From contig JADFUC010000335.1 in assembly GCA_019722365.1 (NCBI GenBank), positions 558,001-622,000 of the forward strand: a stretch of 64,000 bases of DNA. The letters run 5' to 3'. Positions within the stretch are counted from its first letter, which is position 1. Every line of letters begins with the position of its first letter. The translations under genes and the position numbers were made by a program. Shown piece after piece: positions 41,469 to 54,300 of the stretch. The notes beneath the pieces are model-generated. The model did not search any database, was not told where the DNA came from, and saw nothing but the letters and a program-made list of their open reading frames with translations. Source of the DNA: Lithospermum erythrorhizon (Eukaryota; Streptophyta; Magnoliopsida; Boraginales; Boraginaceae).

Positions 41469-42246
41469 TGTATGCTTTATTGGATGTTTTCACGTGTACA
41501 TGTGTCGTTAATGTATGGATACAACAAGTGGAATATGAGAGTATTACTACCGCTGATTCAATCAACCAATTGATTTATCGGTGATTTTCGGGCTTCAATC
41601 CAAAAGCGAATGCTATTTACAAGCGAAGATATTATGTTCGAAATTGGCAAAGACTTCTTTATGTTCTTTCCTTCGAATAAGCTACTATTTGTTGCGAGCC
41701 CTTTAAAGATGATCAAGATCGATCAAGACTCAGATTGTGTTCACATTACACATTCGGCTATTTAAGAAGACGATTAAGACCGGTCTCGCTAAAAAAGAAA
41801 TACATTCTCATTTTATTGTCTCCACCATATACTGCCAGCTTGTTTTGAATTTAGTGTGTTTGAGTTTTGTTCTTTTGACTCAAACCTATCAGACACTGCT
41901 TGACACATCGACAAGGACAAAGTCTCAAACCAACATATACTATCCTTAATCACACGCCGCTGAAAGCATCGCGTATCATAGCCAAAGATTGTAAGAATCG
42001 TGGGGAGCCTCGTTCGAGTAGTCGGTAGAGTTTTCGGGCGCAGGTCGGGGATACCGCCTACACCCCGCCAGAACACCTCATCATAGTGCAACTTACCTGC
42101 TTATACCTCCGTACGCAGTGCCGCGGGCACCGAACCGGGTTAACAATTGCGTTCTGTTATTTTGTACTGGTTTCGTTATCTAAGTGTTACCAACTCCTCG
42201 TAGACCTATTACTGTTACGCAAATACCGCTACACTTTACTTTTTCA
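41469..42246 (+). mobile_element. 5' LTR of decayed copia element
   Basis: 778 bp, TG at the start and CA at the end. It aligns along its whole length with 47717-48494 (same 778 bp), sharing blocks such as GAATATGAGAGTATTA, AATAAGCTACTATTTGTT, CAAACCAACATATACTATCC and AGCCAAAGATTGTAAGAATC. By eye about one base in five differs, with many small indels, so the insertion is old or has mutated quickly. Confidence 0.85.
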
Positions 42247-42264
42247 ATCGGGTATCGTGAGCAG
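42247..42264 (+). other. Degenerate primer-binding site
   Basis: Directly after the 5' LTR the sequence GGGTATCGTGAGCAG resembles the plant initiator-tRNA-Met primer site (TGGTATCAGAGC) with two or three changes. The position just inside the LTR supports it. Confidence 0.55.
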
Positions 42265-45200
42265 TACTGACGCGACCGGTCGATCGTAAGAAACAGCATC
42301 ACGGACGGAATGAAGCGAAGTGAACCGATTAGTCGTCCTACGTTGTCGATCGATTTCGAACAAACTATCCATATCAAGCGCCAAGATGACAAAGATTCCT
42401 AAGATCCGGCTGGCTACTAAGACATGCGGAAATCTATTTTAATGTGATGAACTTCTCCAACCTGGCATTAAGAACGGGCAAGCATAAATCAAAAAGGAAA
42501 CTGATTGAGTATTTGCTGCTAAGAACTATTCCTGGAAATAGTAAGGCTCTCTAAATGCTATTTTCTCTCACAAGCAGCCGATCCAAATGTTTTAAAATGA
42601 TAAGCTCATGCACCGAGGCTAAGGATGCTGTGGGAATTTTTTGCAAACCGCTTCACGAGAATGCAAGTAAAGCGTTCGAATGTCGGGCGTCTAACAACTT
42701 ACCACCTCACGGGAGGCTCGACGGAGGAAGATGAGAATATTTCATCATACAATTTGAAGATTAAAGATATCGGGTAAATGAGTCATTTGCACCAGGGAGA
42801 AGCAACGAGCAAATCTAAAAGCTTCAAGTGAGAAAGATCCTTAGAACCCTTCCCAAGAGGTTTGCACACAAAGTCACCGCCTATCAAGCAGACGCAAGAT
42901 CTTACCACGACATGAAAAGCCGATGAATCGTTGGAAACTTAACCACATCTCGAGATGACCTTTGACGGCGAGACTGGAAGAAGTAGAAGGATTGGGCGCT
43001 AAAGTATCTCGCCGAGAAGGAAACAAGAGAACTTCGTCGTAAACTATGAACACGTTAGCCAAAAAGCCTTCAACAAACCACGCGCAGCTCAACAAAAATT
43101 CATATGGGGGTAATGAAGTCATACTGGCTGGGTGACCGAGGGAACAATGATGTGGAAAAATCGTAACAAAATGGAGGAAATAACGGTCAGACATCCAAAG
43201 CCAAAGGAATACAAAGGTCATGAATGCTACATATGGCCACATACAAGTCAATGTCCCATCACGTAAAGAAAGGGCCAAGGAGCTTATTACACTATCATCA
43301 CGAGGATATAGATAAAGAAGAGTCGATCAAAAACAAAGTTAGAAACTTTAGAAGCATGGAAAGATTGAATGACAAATAACCCTCACAATCCAACTATTGA
43401 TAACACATCAATTCGCATGATGCCGATGAAAGATCTTACTCAACAAAGAGCTTATTGAAAACTATCAGAACTCTTTCAAGAAATGGTCGAAGCACTGTTC
43501 ACGGTGAATGAAGTGGAGAAAGAAAAGGCTAACAAAGGAAAAATGACACTAAAGCAGTTCATTAAATATCGGTAAACGGCGCTGGCTGGAACGGTGCCAA
43601 AGCCGGGTGGATTCGGTGAAGGGTATCGTGAATGATGAACTCCAACACTGATGTCTTGGATGAAATTCTTAATTTAAAAGGAAAACCACGGTGATAACTC
43701 CGGATCGGATTTGGCGGAAGATCATACCATGCACCAAATGACACCGATACATGGATCAACATACAAAACTTATAACAGAAGTGTCTGGAGATGTTATTAC
43801 TGTGGAAAAAGAGGACATATTTCTGCACCTATCAAGCATAAATCATGAAAAGTGGAAAGAGTAGGTATTCAATTCACAAAACTCAACGGGTTGGGCGAAG
43901 AGGTTGTCATTGCCGCTTATACCTCACCGAAGTTAAATGTACTGATCGGGGTGGTACTTGATAAAGGGTGTTCTAAACACACGACGGGTACTGGATCGGT
44001 TTCCAACAAACTGAAGTTCATCAAGGAGAACACGTAACTTTTAAAGGAATGGAGCTAAATGAAATCATTGAAAAGGACAATCAATATGCGAGGCTACCTA
44101 AGCTTGAAAGATATTTTATCGTGGAAGGATTAACGCAATTTGATTAGCATCGCCGGCTATGCGACAACGGAATGATAGTGTTGCTTGACAAAGACAAATG
44201 CAACATGAGAAAACAACCAAGCAATGATGACGGGGTTCGCTCGTGACGATAATTTCACTGAAGCCATTCATCGCTTACAAGCAAGCGTTCGCGAGACTCT
44301 ATTTTATGGCATAAAAAGCTAGGTCATACCAATTATCAAACATGCAAAAGTTGATTACAACGAGGTCATATGGTCTACCCGTAGCCTGGTGTAAATGGGT
44401 AAGAAATACGCTGAGAATGTCAAGTCACAACCAAGAAAGCGCAAGCACACCATCAATTACAAATGCGTGGTAACAACTCGCAGAGTTGAGATGATGCATA
44501 TGGATCCATGGGTCCAACGGTGGAAAGTTGCGGCGGCAAAGAGGTGTTTACGCATGTGTCGATGACTTTCGCTACACTCACGAATTCATAAGTGAGAACC
44601 GATACCTTCGATGTGTTCAAACAAATAATACTCACCTGGCAGGGAAAAAAAGTGGTAGCCTATCATATGATTGGCGATCATGGCAAAGAATTTGAAAATT
44701 TAGATTTCATGATTTTGTTCGAGCTTGGTGATCAACATGAAGTATTCATCACCCATTACACCACAACAAAATGGGGTCGTCAAAGAAAGAACTGCATCTA
44801 TCTAAATGGCACACGCATGATTCATGCCAAAAGCTTCCATCAAGTTCCGGCCGAGGCTATCAACACAAAGATGTCATATTCACAAATGACCACTTTTATC
44901 AGGAACAAACCGCACAAATTATGAAATATGGGAGAAAAGCTCAATGTTCAATATTTCCACATTTTTGGGCGCTTTTGCATTTTGGCGACCGTGAACCAAG
45001 ATAAGTTTGATATAAAAAGGCTACTGTCATTTTTTTCTAGGATACTCCAAGAATAGCTTTAAGAGTCTTCAACAAGAAAACCTCAACTCATTACGGAGTC
45101 TCAGAATATTAAGGCGCTTTGACCAAGAAAAGCAATATAGAAAAAAGAACACGCATTTGAGGAAAGATGTTACGGCTGTGTGGTACCACGAGAACCGAAT

Positions 45201-47698
45201 CTCAAGAAAGCACCGCTGTTGATAACAAGTTGTTGAAATGCATGGTACCACGCTAACGAACTTCAGAAAGCACCGCTGCTGATAACAAGTCAGCTTGGAA
45301 ACGCGTGGTGCTGGATCGAATCTCAGAAGCAATCATTGCTGAGCACAAAGTTGCTTCGAACTGGCCGCCCGCATTAAAAAGGAGAATCCTGGCTGAGCAA
45401 CATAATTGGACAACTGACGGAGGAATTAATACAAAGAAGTAGAGAGTAGATTATCGGAAGACGAGTGGATTGCTGTTGAAACATGTTTTATCTCTTCGGT
45501 CAACTCGCACGCCTCTTTAAGTTCTCAAAGATGAATTTTGGATAAATGCTATGTAAGAGAAACTTCTTCAATTTCGTGAGGAATGATGTTTCGAGAATTA
45601 GTTCCTTAATCGGAGGCTCATAATGTTGTTTAACAAAAGTGATTTACAAAAATAAAACACGAAAGCAAAGTGGAACGTTACACGCAACAAAAGACGGCCG
45701 GGCGTACGTGGTTACTCACAAGTGGAAGCGCATAGATTTTGAAGAAACATTTGCACTGTGGGTTACATTAGAATCTACACGACAGCATTGAAGTTTGGCT
45801 TGCTTAATGAAAGTCAAGTTATTTCAAATGGATGTAAAAAGTGCGCTCTTGAACTAATCATCAAGAAGAAGTTTATGTGAGCAACCTAAGTGGTTTTGTT
45901 GGATTTGTGTTATCCAGTAAGCATGTATATAAACTAAAAAAGGCTTTATACGGGCTTAAGCAAGCACCCGGCTGTATGAGACTTACTAAATTTTTGATGG
46001 AAATGTAAAAATGAGGGGAAATGACAACACATTGTTTTAAAGTGGAGAAATCACAAATTACGATAGCTCAAAATTTAGGTGGATGATATTGTGTTTGAGG
46101 AATGTCAAACCAAATGGTGCAACAATTTTAGTTCAACAGATGAAAAGTGAATTTGAAATGAAAGACAAGGGCGAGTTAAATTACTTGGGCCTGGCGTGTA
46201 AAAGCATAAAACGAAAGATAGCATATTTCATCCTGTCAAGTTTCACAAAGATCTTGTGAAGAAATTTGGTTTTGGAAATGCTAAAGCAAAAGGACAATCA
46301 CGCAACACATGCCAGCAGAAAAGATCAAGACGGTGTTCCCAAATTGACGTGAGCACGCATGTGGCTAATGACGATGCCTTCTCTATTTAACAGCCTGGCA
46401 CTGCATATATCTACTACTCGCTTGGTGTATGTAAGATTCCAAGCTAATCCCAAGGAGAGTCACTTAAATCCTCATGTGAAGAGAATAATCAAATATGCAC
46501 GGTACTACGTGACCATGGTATTTTGTACACATTCGATACAAACAAAGACTTTGTGGGTTATTAGCGACGCTGGACAATGAAGTGTCAAGATGTGAAAAGT
46601 ACATCGGGTGGATATTTTCTTCTCCGAAATAATCTTGTTTCATGGTTTAGTAAAAGCAAAACTCTGCCTCATTATCTACCGCCAAGCCGAATACATAGAT
46701 GTTGAAGCAGCTTGTACTCAACTCTTGACGAAACATAAATGGAGGAATACGGTGTCGCAAGTGTTAAGACACTTTACTCTGCGACAACCCTAGCATATAA
46801 ATATATCCAAGAATCCGGGGCTTCAACATAGCAGACCAAACATTACTGACATTAGACATCATTTCATTAGAGAATCGTGGAGGAGAAAGTTGTGGCTTTG
46901 AACATGCGAGTTCTAACAAACAATTGGCGATATATTTACAAAGCGCTCGATACAACCGGTTTGAAGCTTTAAGATCCTCACTGGGTCTGTGTCTCATGGA
47001 GAAATAGCAAATACCAATGGGTTGTAACACTTCACGAAGGATGATACGAAGTGTTATAACAAGTGGACTGACAAGGTGTGTGTCGCGATTTTTATTAGAT
47101 GGAAACACATTTATTCAATTTTTTATTCCTTTCTTAAACCCATAAACCTTCCTTCCTCAAAAACAAGAAACCTTTCAATTACCTTCTCTAAATCAAATCA
47201 CACAAAATTCTCTACCAACTTTTTTTTCTTTTTTCTCTAACCAAAAGTTCCCCAAAACCCTATTTTCTATCACGTGCTCGCACAGTGTGGAAAACTTCCC
47301 AAAAAGAAAGTGGCGGAAGGTACTACGAAAGCAAATGTCGGCTCAAAATTGTAAAGAAAAAGTGTGGGCGGAGGAGTCATCCGTCAATCCATCTCAAGCA
47401 CCGCTCGATGAACGCCAAGAAGAACGTGACATTGTCGCCGGAGTGAGACAACGGTAAATTCCAGCCGACGACAAAATGAATGTTGATGTTTTTGTATGGC
47501 TCTCGTGATATGTCGCAAGGATATGTTTTTGCAAACAAATTGGGGAGAAAACATGGTAATTTGATAAACTTGGTTATCTCTATTTTGGATATTATTTTGG
47601 ATGTCAACTGCTTGATATTATCTTCGCTTGGGGTACTTGTTCGTCGATATATCGCTGTTGGTTATATTTTCTCAGAAATGAATTCGCCGCTAAAATAA
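42265..47698 (+). pseudogene. Broken gag-pol of a Ty1/copia retrotransposon
   Basis: Gag-pol pieces appear in copia order on the plus strand, spread over different frames. A CCHC-type zinc knuckle is near 43789 (CYYCGKRGH; the last Cys is lost). An integrase zinc-site motif (HKKLGHTNYQTC) is near 44311. Reverse transcriptase follows near 45925-45990 (KALYGLKQAPG) and RNase H-region fragments at about 46430-46960 (RFQANPKESHL, later AEYI). Stops and frameshifts are frequent, so no protein can be made. About 750 bp of further sequence lie between the RNase H end and the 3' LTR; Sirevirus-lineage elements often carry an extra region there, but nothing in it is recognisable. No intact domain is present. 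Confidence 0.85.
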
Positions 47699-47716
47699 AC
47701 CCAAAAGCGGGGGAGT
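47699..47716 (+). other. Polypurine tract
   Basis: AAAAGCGGGGGAG directly before the 3' LTR start (TGTAAGTG at 47717) is the expected plus-strand primer site and fixes the orientation of the element as plus. Confidence 0.8.
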
Positions 47717-48494
47717 TTGTAAGTGTTTTATTGGATGTGTTTTTCGTACACGCGGTTGCTAATGCATTTTGATACAACAAGCGAATATGAGAGTATTATT
47801 ACCGTTGATTCTCGGGTCCAACCACCGATGCGATTGGTGATTTTGCCTAATCGAAAAAGCGAATGTTATTTACGGTGGAAGATATTAGGTTCAAATTGCA
47901 AAGACTTTGGAGAAAAGCTTTCCTTCTTGAATAAGCTACTATTTGTTACAGAGCCTTAAAGACGATCAAGATTGACAAGACTAGCTGACAAGTGCTCCAC
48001 ATTATACATTCGGGCTATTTAAAAAGACGGATGAAGACCGGTTTGTAAAAAGAAATACATTCTCATTTTTTATTCTTCCACCATATAATGCGCAGTTGTT
48101 TTGAATTTAGTGTGTTTGAGTTTTTGTTCTTTGACTCAACCGACAGACACCTGTTCTCGACATCGATGCGATGTGTCTCAAACCAACATATACTATCCTT
48201 AATCACACACAGCATCATAGATTATAGCCAAAGATTGTAAGAATCGTGGGGAGTCCTGCTCGACTACCGATGTAGTTTTCTGGGCGTAGAAGTCAGATAC
48301 TGCCTATTAAGACCCCTGTAACACCCTCATCATAGTGCAATCTTACCGGTTTTATACCTCCAGACGTAGCGCGGGCACCGCATCAAGTTAATAATTCTGG
48401 TGTTCTTGTTATTTTTTGTACTGGTTGCTATCCGTTGTTACCAACTCGCCAGATCGACATCGTTACGCAATTGCTACATCTCTTACTTTTTTCA
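47717..48494 (+). mobile_element. 3' LTR of decayed copia element
   Basis: 778 bp, partner of 41469-42246. It starts just after the polypurine tract and ends in TTTTTTCA. The five bases on the outside (GAAGA) do not match those before the 5' LTR (CAGGG), so the target duplication is lost or has mutated. Confidence 0.85.
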
Positions 48495-49080
48495 GAAGAA
48501 AATCTTATTTTTCTTCTTGGGATTTTCGGCCAAGGGGGGTTTTGGAGAGAAAGGTTTTTGATCTTGTAAACCAAAATATGAGATTTTTTTTAATTGTGTT
48601 AGGACTTAACTATTAAATATATAACACATGAGAGTTTTAAGGAACAAATCTTAATCAAACTCTAACTCTTCATCATCCATAACCGACCCACACTCGACCA
48701 AGCCGAGTCGAGTTCGAGCCTTATGGCTTGTTTTTTCGTCCCGAATGTTTCCTTCACACTTTAAACTCGAGAAGTTTATAATACATTTTATTAAGTAGTT
48801 CGGTCTATCGTATGCGTGACTCCTCTTAGGATCTAATTGAGAAGAAACAATATACTAAATAATATTAACCGAATATTATATTTAATATATAGATTACGAA
48901 GGATCAAGTGAAGCTTCTCATCGTAATCCCTAATGTCAATACGCTTTATTTCCTAAATACTAATTGTCAAATAACACATATATTGAACTTATATATATTT
49001 GAATATATCTAGAATGACCAACCTATTGCATAATCTAAATTGCCTAACGAATTTTATGATCCGATTTCATATTTCCAACA

Positions 49081-49880
49081 AATACTTATATTAGTTTTCA
49101 CTTTATATGAAATATAATGCATTGATATTATGGTCTAAAAAAAATACATGTATTTAATATGTATATTATGTGTATATAATCTACTTTATTTTATTTAACA
49201 TTCGATGTACAAATTAGTATCTTCATCTTCTATTTGAATGATTTCTTGCGACCTTTTATATTAAAAGCTTGTTATTTACGCCAAAATTAACGTCAGATAT
49301 CGCGAATATTAATCACATATATACCGCTGAGGTTAACTTTATTAAAAAAATTATTTGACAAAGATATAATTCTTAAGAGGCATGTCTTATTTACTCATTA
49401 ATTTTCAATATAATTGATTTGGACTATTTTGCCATTCGAATGTTTATTATCTAATGCATGGGCTTTCTAAGCTTGCGCGCTGTACCAAGAGAATTTCATA
49501 AAAGGTCTCGATATTCACATAGAAATATTATCGATTCAATCATCAATTAAATATGGTAAAATGAATGCATAAATAAAATTGAATAGTAGAACGACTATGA
49601 ATAATTTATAAGCATCAATCAATCGGTGTTTCGATGCTTTTCTAACAATAAAATAAAATAAAATAGCGGCATTTATTAAAAAGAGAAAAGCGATGTTTTC
49701 TAACAATAAATAAAATTACATAACTTTCAAATCTAATATTAAAAATTATAAGGGATCATATAACTATGAACAAAATGAATTATAATATAAATTAAAAGTA
49801 TAATTTATAAATTTACGTAAATAGTTAATTACTTTATTTATTATCTCATCTTAAATGTTTGAAACATAAATATTAACGCA
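49081..49880 (-). repeat. Right inverted arm, outer half
   Basis: Reverse-complement match to about 35255-36120 of the left arm, for example ATAAGGGATCATATAA near 49750 with the left-arm TTATATGATCCCTTATAA near 35380. The match fades after about 49880 (CATAAATATTAACG). No clear target duplication was found between the two outer ends. Confidence 0.85.
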
Positions 49881-51329
49881 CGTACATTTTACTAGTTATT
49901 TCAAATACGCATTATTACAACTTATGGTAGCATTACAAATCGGTACTTTTTACTAACTACTATATATTTAGAGAACAATTACAAATCCGTAACCTCTCTG
50001 ACAAGCCTTTAATTAAATGCAAGAGGCTAGAAGCTATGTGAAAAAAAAAGTAGTAATTAATTTGAGTAGGATGTAATACTATATATTCTTCATTCAGTTG
50101 TCACGATTAACTCAATTAAGACATGTTCTTTTTTATTATACGCTCGAATTTAAATTACGGTTAACCATGTTTCCATAATTTGAACACCTAATTTGAATGT
50201 ATGTTTATAGTCACATACTCACATACATATTTTATAATACTCCTTCCGATTCAAATTAACTTGTAGATTTTTCAACAAAAAATCAACATACTTTTCAAGC
50301 TATGATTCATTTGTTTAACTTCATATTTATATTAATTTATGAAGAACAAATTAAGCATTTTTGGTTTCTAAGTGAAACCAGCCATCTAGTTAAATTAAGA
50401 TGGAGGCCGAATACAAATACATAATATAGTACATAGGATACGATTTACCACTTCAAACTAAATTAGAGTATTATTGGTACTACGTGCCCTATCCATCCTC
50501 AAAAAATATTCGAATTTTAAATTTTGATTATGTTTTTAAAATTTGAATTCCAATACAAAGTATTATTTCCTGCAAACATTTGATGAAATATGTCAAATGT
50601 TAATATTTTTAATATCATTTACTATTAACATAATATTTAATGAAAAATATATTAAGTCCATGTATATATATTAATTTCACATTAATTAACAAAGCAAGTC
50701 CTACAATCGTTCATGGCTGAAATTGCTTCGGTATTCGTTTCGATTCGTTATTACTCAACAACTTTTACCCAATAAGGTCATGACTATGGATATTACTCCT
50801 AATGAGTAATGATAATGATTAGTTTTTTATTTAAAAGAAAATATTTCTTAACAACTCAATACTTTCACTAATAAATCTCAAATTGGAGGACCTTGCTAAT
50901 ACAAACAGATGTGTCTTGATTAATTTTAAGCTTTAAGTGTATAAATGTAATCCATCACCCTACTTGTCAATAAGGAATGGGTCGGAGCATATATTTTTTG
51001 AGACATGTATAATTGTATATGGAAGGATGAAAAGAGATTAAGAAAATGATATTCCCTATTACGACTGCAAAATAGAGTGGCAATCAGGTATGTCTTACAT
51101 ATACTTCAGACACTATACTATATGATTTTGGAGCGTCAATTCTACTGAAAAATGAACTAAAAGTCCTTCAGCTACTTATCATCATCACAAAATACAAAAT
51201 GGAGTTCCATATATAGAGCTCATCCCATACATCTATGCATCATTAAGCTACCACTCTTATTGATGTTTATTTATAGACAACATAGCGTACCATTAATGAC
51301 TTCCCAATTGTTGTTGAAATTGCTACACT
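49881..51329. other. Intergenic, downstream of the MADS-box gene
   Basis: AT-rich DNA with no gene seen. The part nearest 51330 is probably the 3' untranslated region of the MADS-box gene (minus strand). Confidence 0.4.
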
Positions 51330-54300
51330 CTATCCGTTGATACTGAGCATCCATGACGGCATCACTACTGCATGATTTTGCCTAAGGGGTTCTTCCATTT
51401 CTTCATTTCCATGACAAGCCTGGAACGACGTTCCTCTACATTGAGAATTAAGTATATTACGGAGAATGATATTAAGCATTTCTAAGCGATAACAAAGCAA
51501 GACATATATACATTATTAGTTACGTATATTTGTTAGCCATGAAATTTGGCCAAGATTTCGCTGAAGTCATTCCAACCGTTTTTAAGCAGTTGGATGTAAC
51601 ACCTGAACGGCGAGATATTTCAAGAGCTGCTGCTTCTTTATGTCGAAGATCTTTTGGAGATATGATTATTAATGGAGTTAAATAGTTAAGTTTCGACCTC
51701 GCAGTTAAGATTCTCAACGGCCAAGCCAAGAAGACACGCATCGTTGTCATTATTATTTTCAAGATTGAAGTTTTGTTTACGTGTGTTATTACCATAAATC
51801 CTGAGCATTTCTACACCTATATAAAGACCCTACATGCGACTTAGTCGACCACGTATATACACGCTATATCGCTCCTCGCAATAATGGTAGCTTTATTTCT
51901 TGTGTCAGAAAATGAATTGTTTTATCCATAAACCCCTCAATCAGACAACCGGCATTAACACTGCTACAACAGCTTCCGCTGGTTATCAAGCACAAAGATA
52001 GCTTGTCACGTAGGCAGGAGCAGCATCAGGACGAAGCGATCGCCAGACGGCGCCGTGTATTCCTCAACTTATACATCTTCGAGAAGTACGCGCGCTCAAT
52101 GCAAGATGCACTTATTCGTAATTCCTCAATATCTAAATGATTCTTTATCGGGCAAACGCCTGCACTAAAAGTGCTACATCGCAAGAGACGAATCGCCACC
52201 ATCTCTCATGCTATTTACTTTATTGCACTTTACTTTTTGTTTGGTTATTACGAAGTCAAGTACAAGCTGAGTATTAACAGACAAGGCTTAACAACTCAAT
52301 GTAAGAAGGGAACGATTAGAAAGGCTGGATCATATGCAAAAGGTAGGAAATAATGGCAAATCGAGATTGTATCATTACGAGAGGAACTACTGTATATATT
52401 CACATAATGCAAAATATGCAAGTGGTATCTTCTAAGAAAAGTTAGAGAATACTGAAAAATCTATAATAGGGATAAAATTCTTAAAACTTAGGGGTGGCTG
52501 CAATGACTAAAGATGTTAATCTGTACAATTAGATTACTTTTTTAATTTAGAACACCAATTAACAAAAATGTAGGTGAATAGAAGTCAATTTTGTTTTCCC
52601 TCAAAAAAATCATTAAGAATAGTATACATAAAACAACCTGAATATGTAAGTATTAACGGTTGGATTGAATCAAGTTGTGATGAAGATAAGAGCCTAAAGT
52701 GAAGAAGAGAGTTAGAGTATTCTATTTTATTCCACATCTAATAATTAGTATAACTTGGATAGCATTATTATCTTTATATAGATAAGTGCTTTTTTTACAT
52801 TAGAAAAATACACCTTTTTTACATTAAGAGTTACTAGTATTTTGGCACACCGATGTTTGTGCATCATACTAATCTTAATTTTATCGTAAAATGATGAATA
52901 AATTTTAGCATTATATTAATAACTACCACAAATGAAAATTTTAGGTGTTATTTTTAAGTTGGTTATTAAATTGATATGATACGATTACGGGAGTATATTT
53001 GGTAGTAGTATGACACCTACTTTGATCATGGAATTGGTCTTATGCATTATATATCAGATAGATTTGAGTTCAAAATTGAGAAAAGTTAACTTATTAAAAT
53101 CAACATGTGGGTAATCTTTAGGAATGGAGGGAACATATTTCAAGAGATTAAATATATATGTAGATTTTAGAATTCAATTTTATAAGTGCAAACAGCAGAA
53201 AATTAAAGTTCCGATATTGGAATCATTTGAACCGATTTGTGTGATATAATGAGTGAATGGACTTTGAATTGTAAAAACATTCACATCTCTAACATAGCCT
53301 ATCAGTGGATGTTGTAAACCTTGACATATAATAATTGTGATCTAGATATATAGATACTCCATTTATACTAGTTTTGAGTTTAAATGGAGTATAATCTTGC
53401 AGTTGTAGATCTTCAACATTTTATCATATATTTCAAACCTTAAAGTAACTAGGAGGGCGAGAAAAGAGACTGACCCCATACTTAGAGAGCTCAAATCCAT
53501 AGTTTGAGTTAGAGCAAAAGTACATGATGAGTTCAAGTCATAGGGTTGTTGACGCCACTGAGTTTCCTGATCCAATTCCTTCTCCTTTTCTTTAATCTAA
53601 CAAAATATCATGCATAGCCAAACTCAGACTACAATATACAGACTCAGATTATATTTATTCAAATAAAATGTTCACTCTTTGAAGACAATACAATACTAGG
53701 TAAAAAATAGTAATCACCTTCTTTGCAAGTTGGTTGTTTTGCTCTCGCAATGCCTTATCCTATACCAAAAAAGTTAATGAAAATGTGTACAGAATTGCAT
53801 AACTCTTGCAATCTTAAAATTAGTGTATAAAGTTAAATGCTTATTAATTTCATTTGAAACGATGGAGTCGAAAACTTAGTTACACATTCTATGTTTTATA
53901 TTCAACCATTAGATATTTGTATGATATGCATATCATAAAATAGTTGTGCATACCTTCTTCTGCATCTGTGATATTGACTCTTGCATAAGTTGGTTCTGCA
54001 TTGTCAAGGTTGGAAATAATTTGTTTAGAGAAATGAAAAGGTAGGTTTAAACTGTGTGATTATAGGGTGTATGAGCATTCGTACCTTTCTTGAACGTATA
54101 TTCTTTAGAGCAACTTCAATTTGATGTTCCAAATTCTGGATCTCTTTCAAACTTAATGCATCAATCTCTTCTCCCATGTAATGCCTAATCACATTCCAAC
54201 AGTCACAAACATATTTGATTAATCAATTTTGATGCAATTATGTGATGGGTATACAATTTATTGATATCTACTTCATCATCAGGCTAACCAATTATTTCTA

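Larger units (their letters stand above)
41224..49080. mobile_element. Insertion: probable solo LTR split by a copia element
   Basis: The outer insertion begins TGTTGG (41224) and ends CCAACA (49080), the inverted termini typical of LTRs, and is flanked by AATAT (41219-41223) and AATAC (49081-49085), a 5-bp target duplication with one change. The flanks belong to one continuous inverted arm, which proves the insertion limits. Without the nested copia element about 830 bp remain (41224-41468 plus 48495-49080), the right size for a solo LTR. No coding sequence is seen in it. Confidence 0.75.

Noticed and set aside
41813..42091. Minus-strand open frame of 92 codons
   Set aside because: It lies antisense within the copia 5' LTR and is explained by that repeat.
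42874..43278. Minus-strand open frame of 134 codons
   Set aside because: Antisense to the gag region of the copia element; composition is that of a reverse-strand shadow.
47377..47698. Overlapping open frames near the end of the copia element
   Set aside because: They lie between the RNase H remnant and the 3' LTR, have no recognisable domain and are too short to support an envelope-like gene.
51520..51795. Minus-strand 91-codon open frame in MADS-box intron 7
   Set aside because: Same strand as the gene but no acceptor/donor context that fits the MIKC exon set, and the eight exons already give a complete protein.
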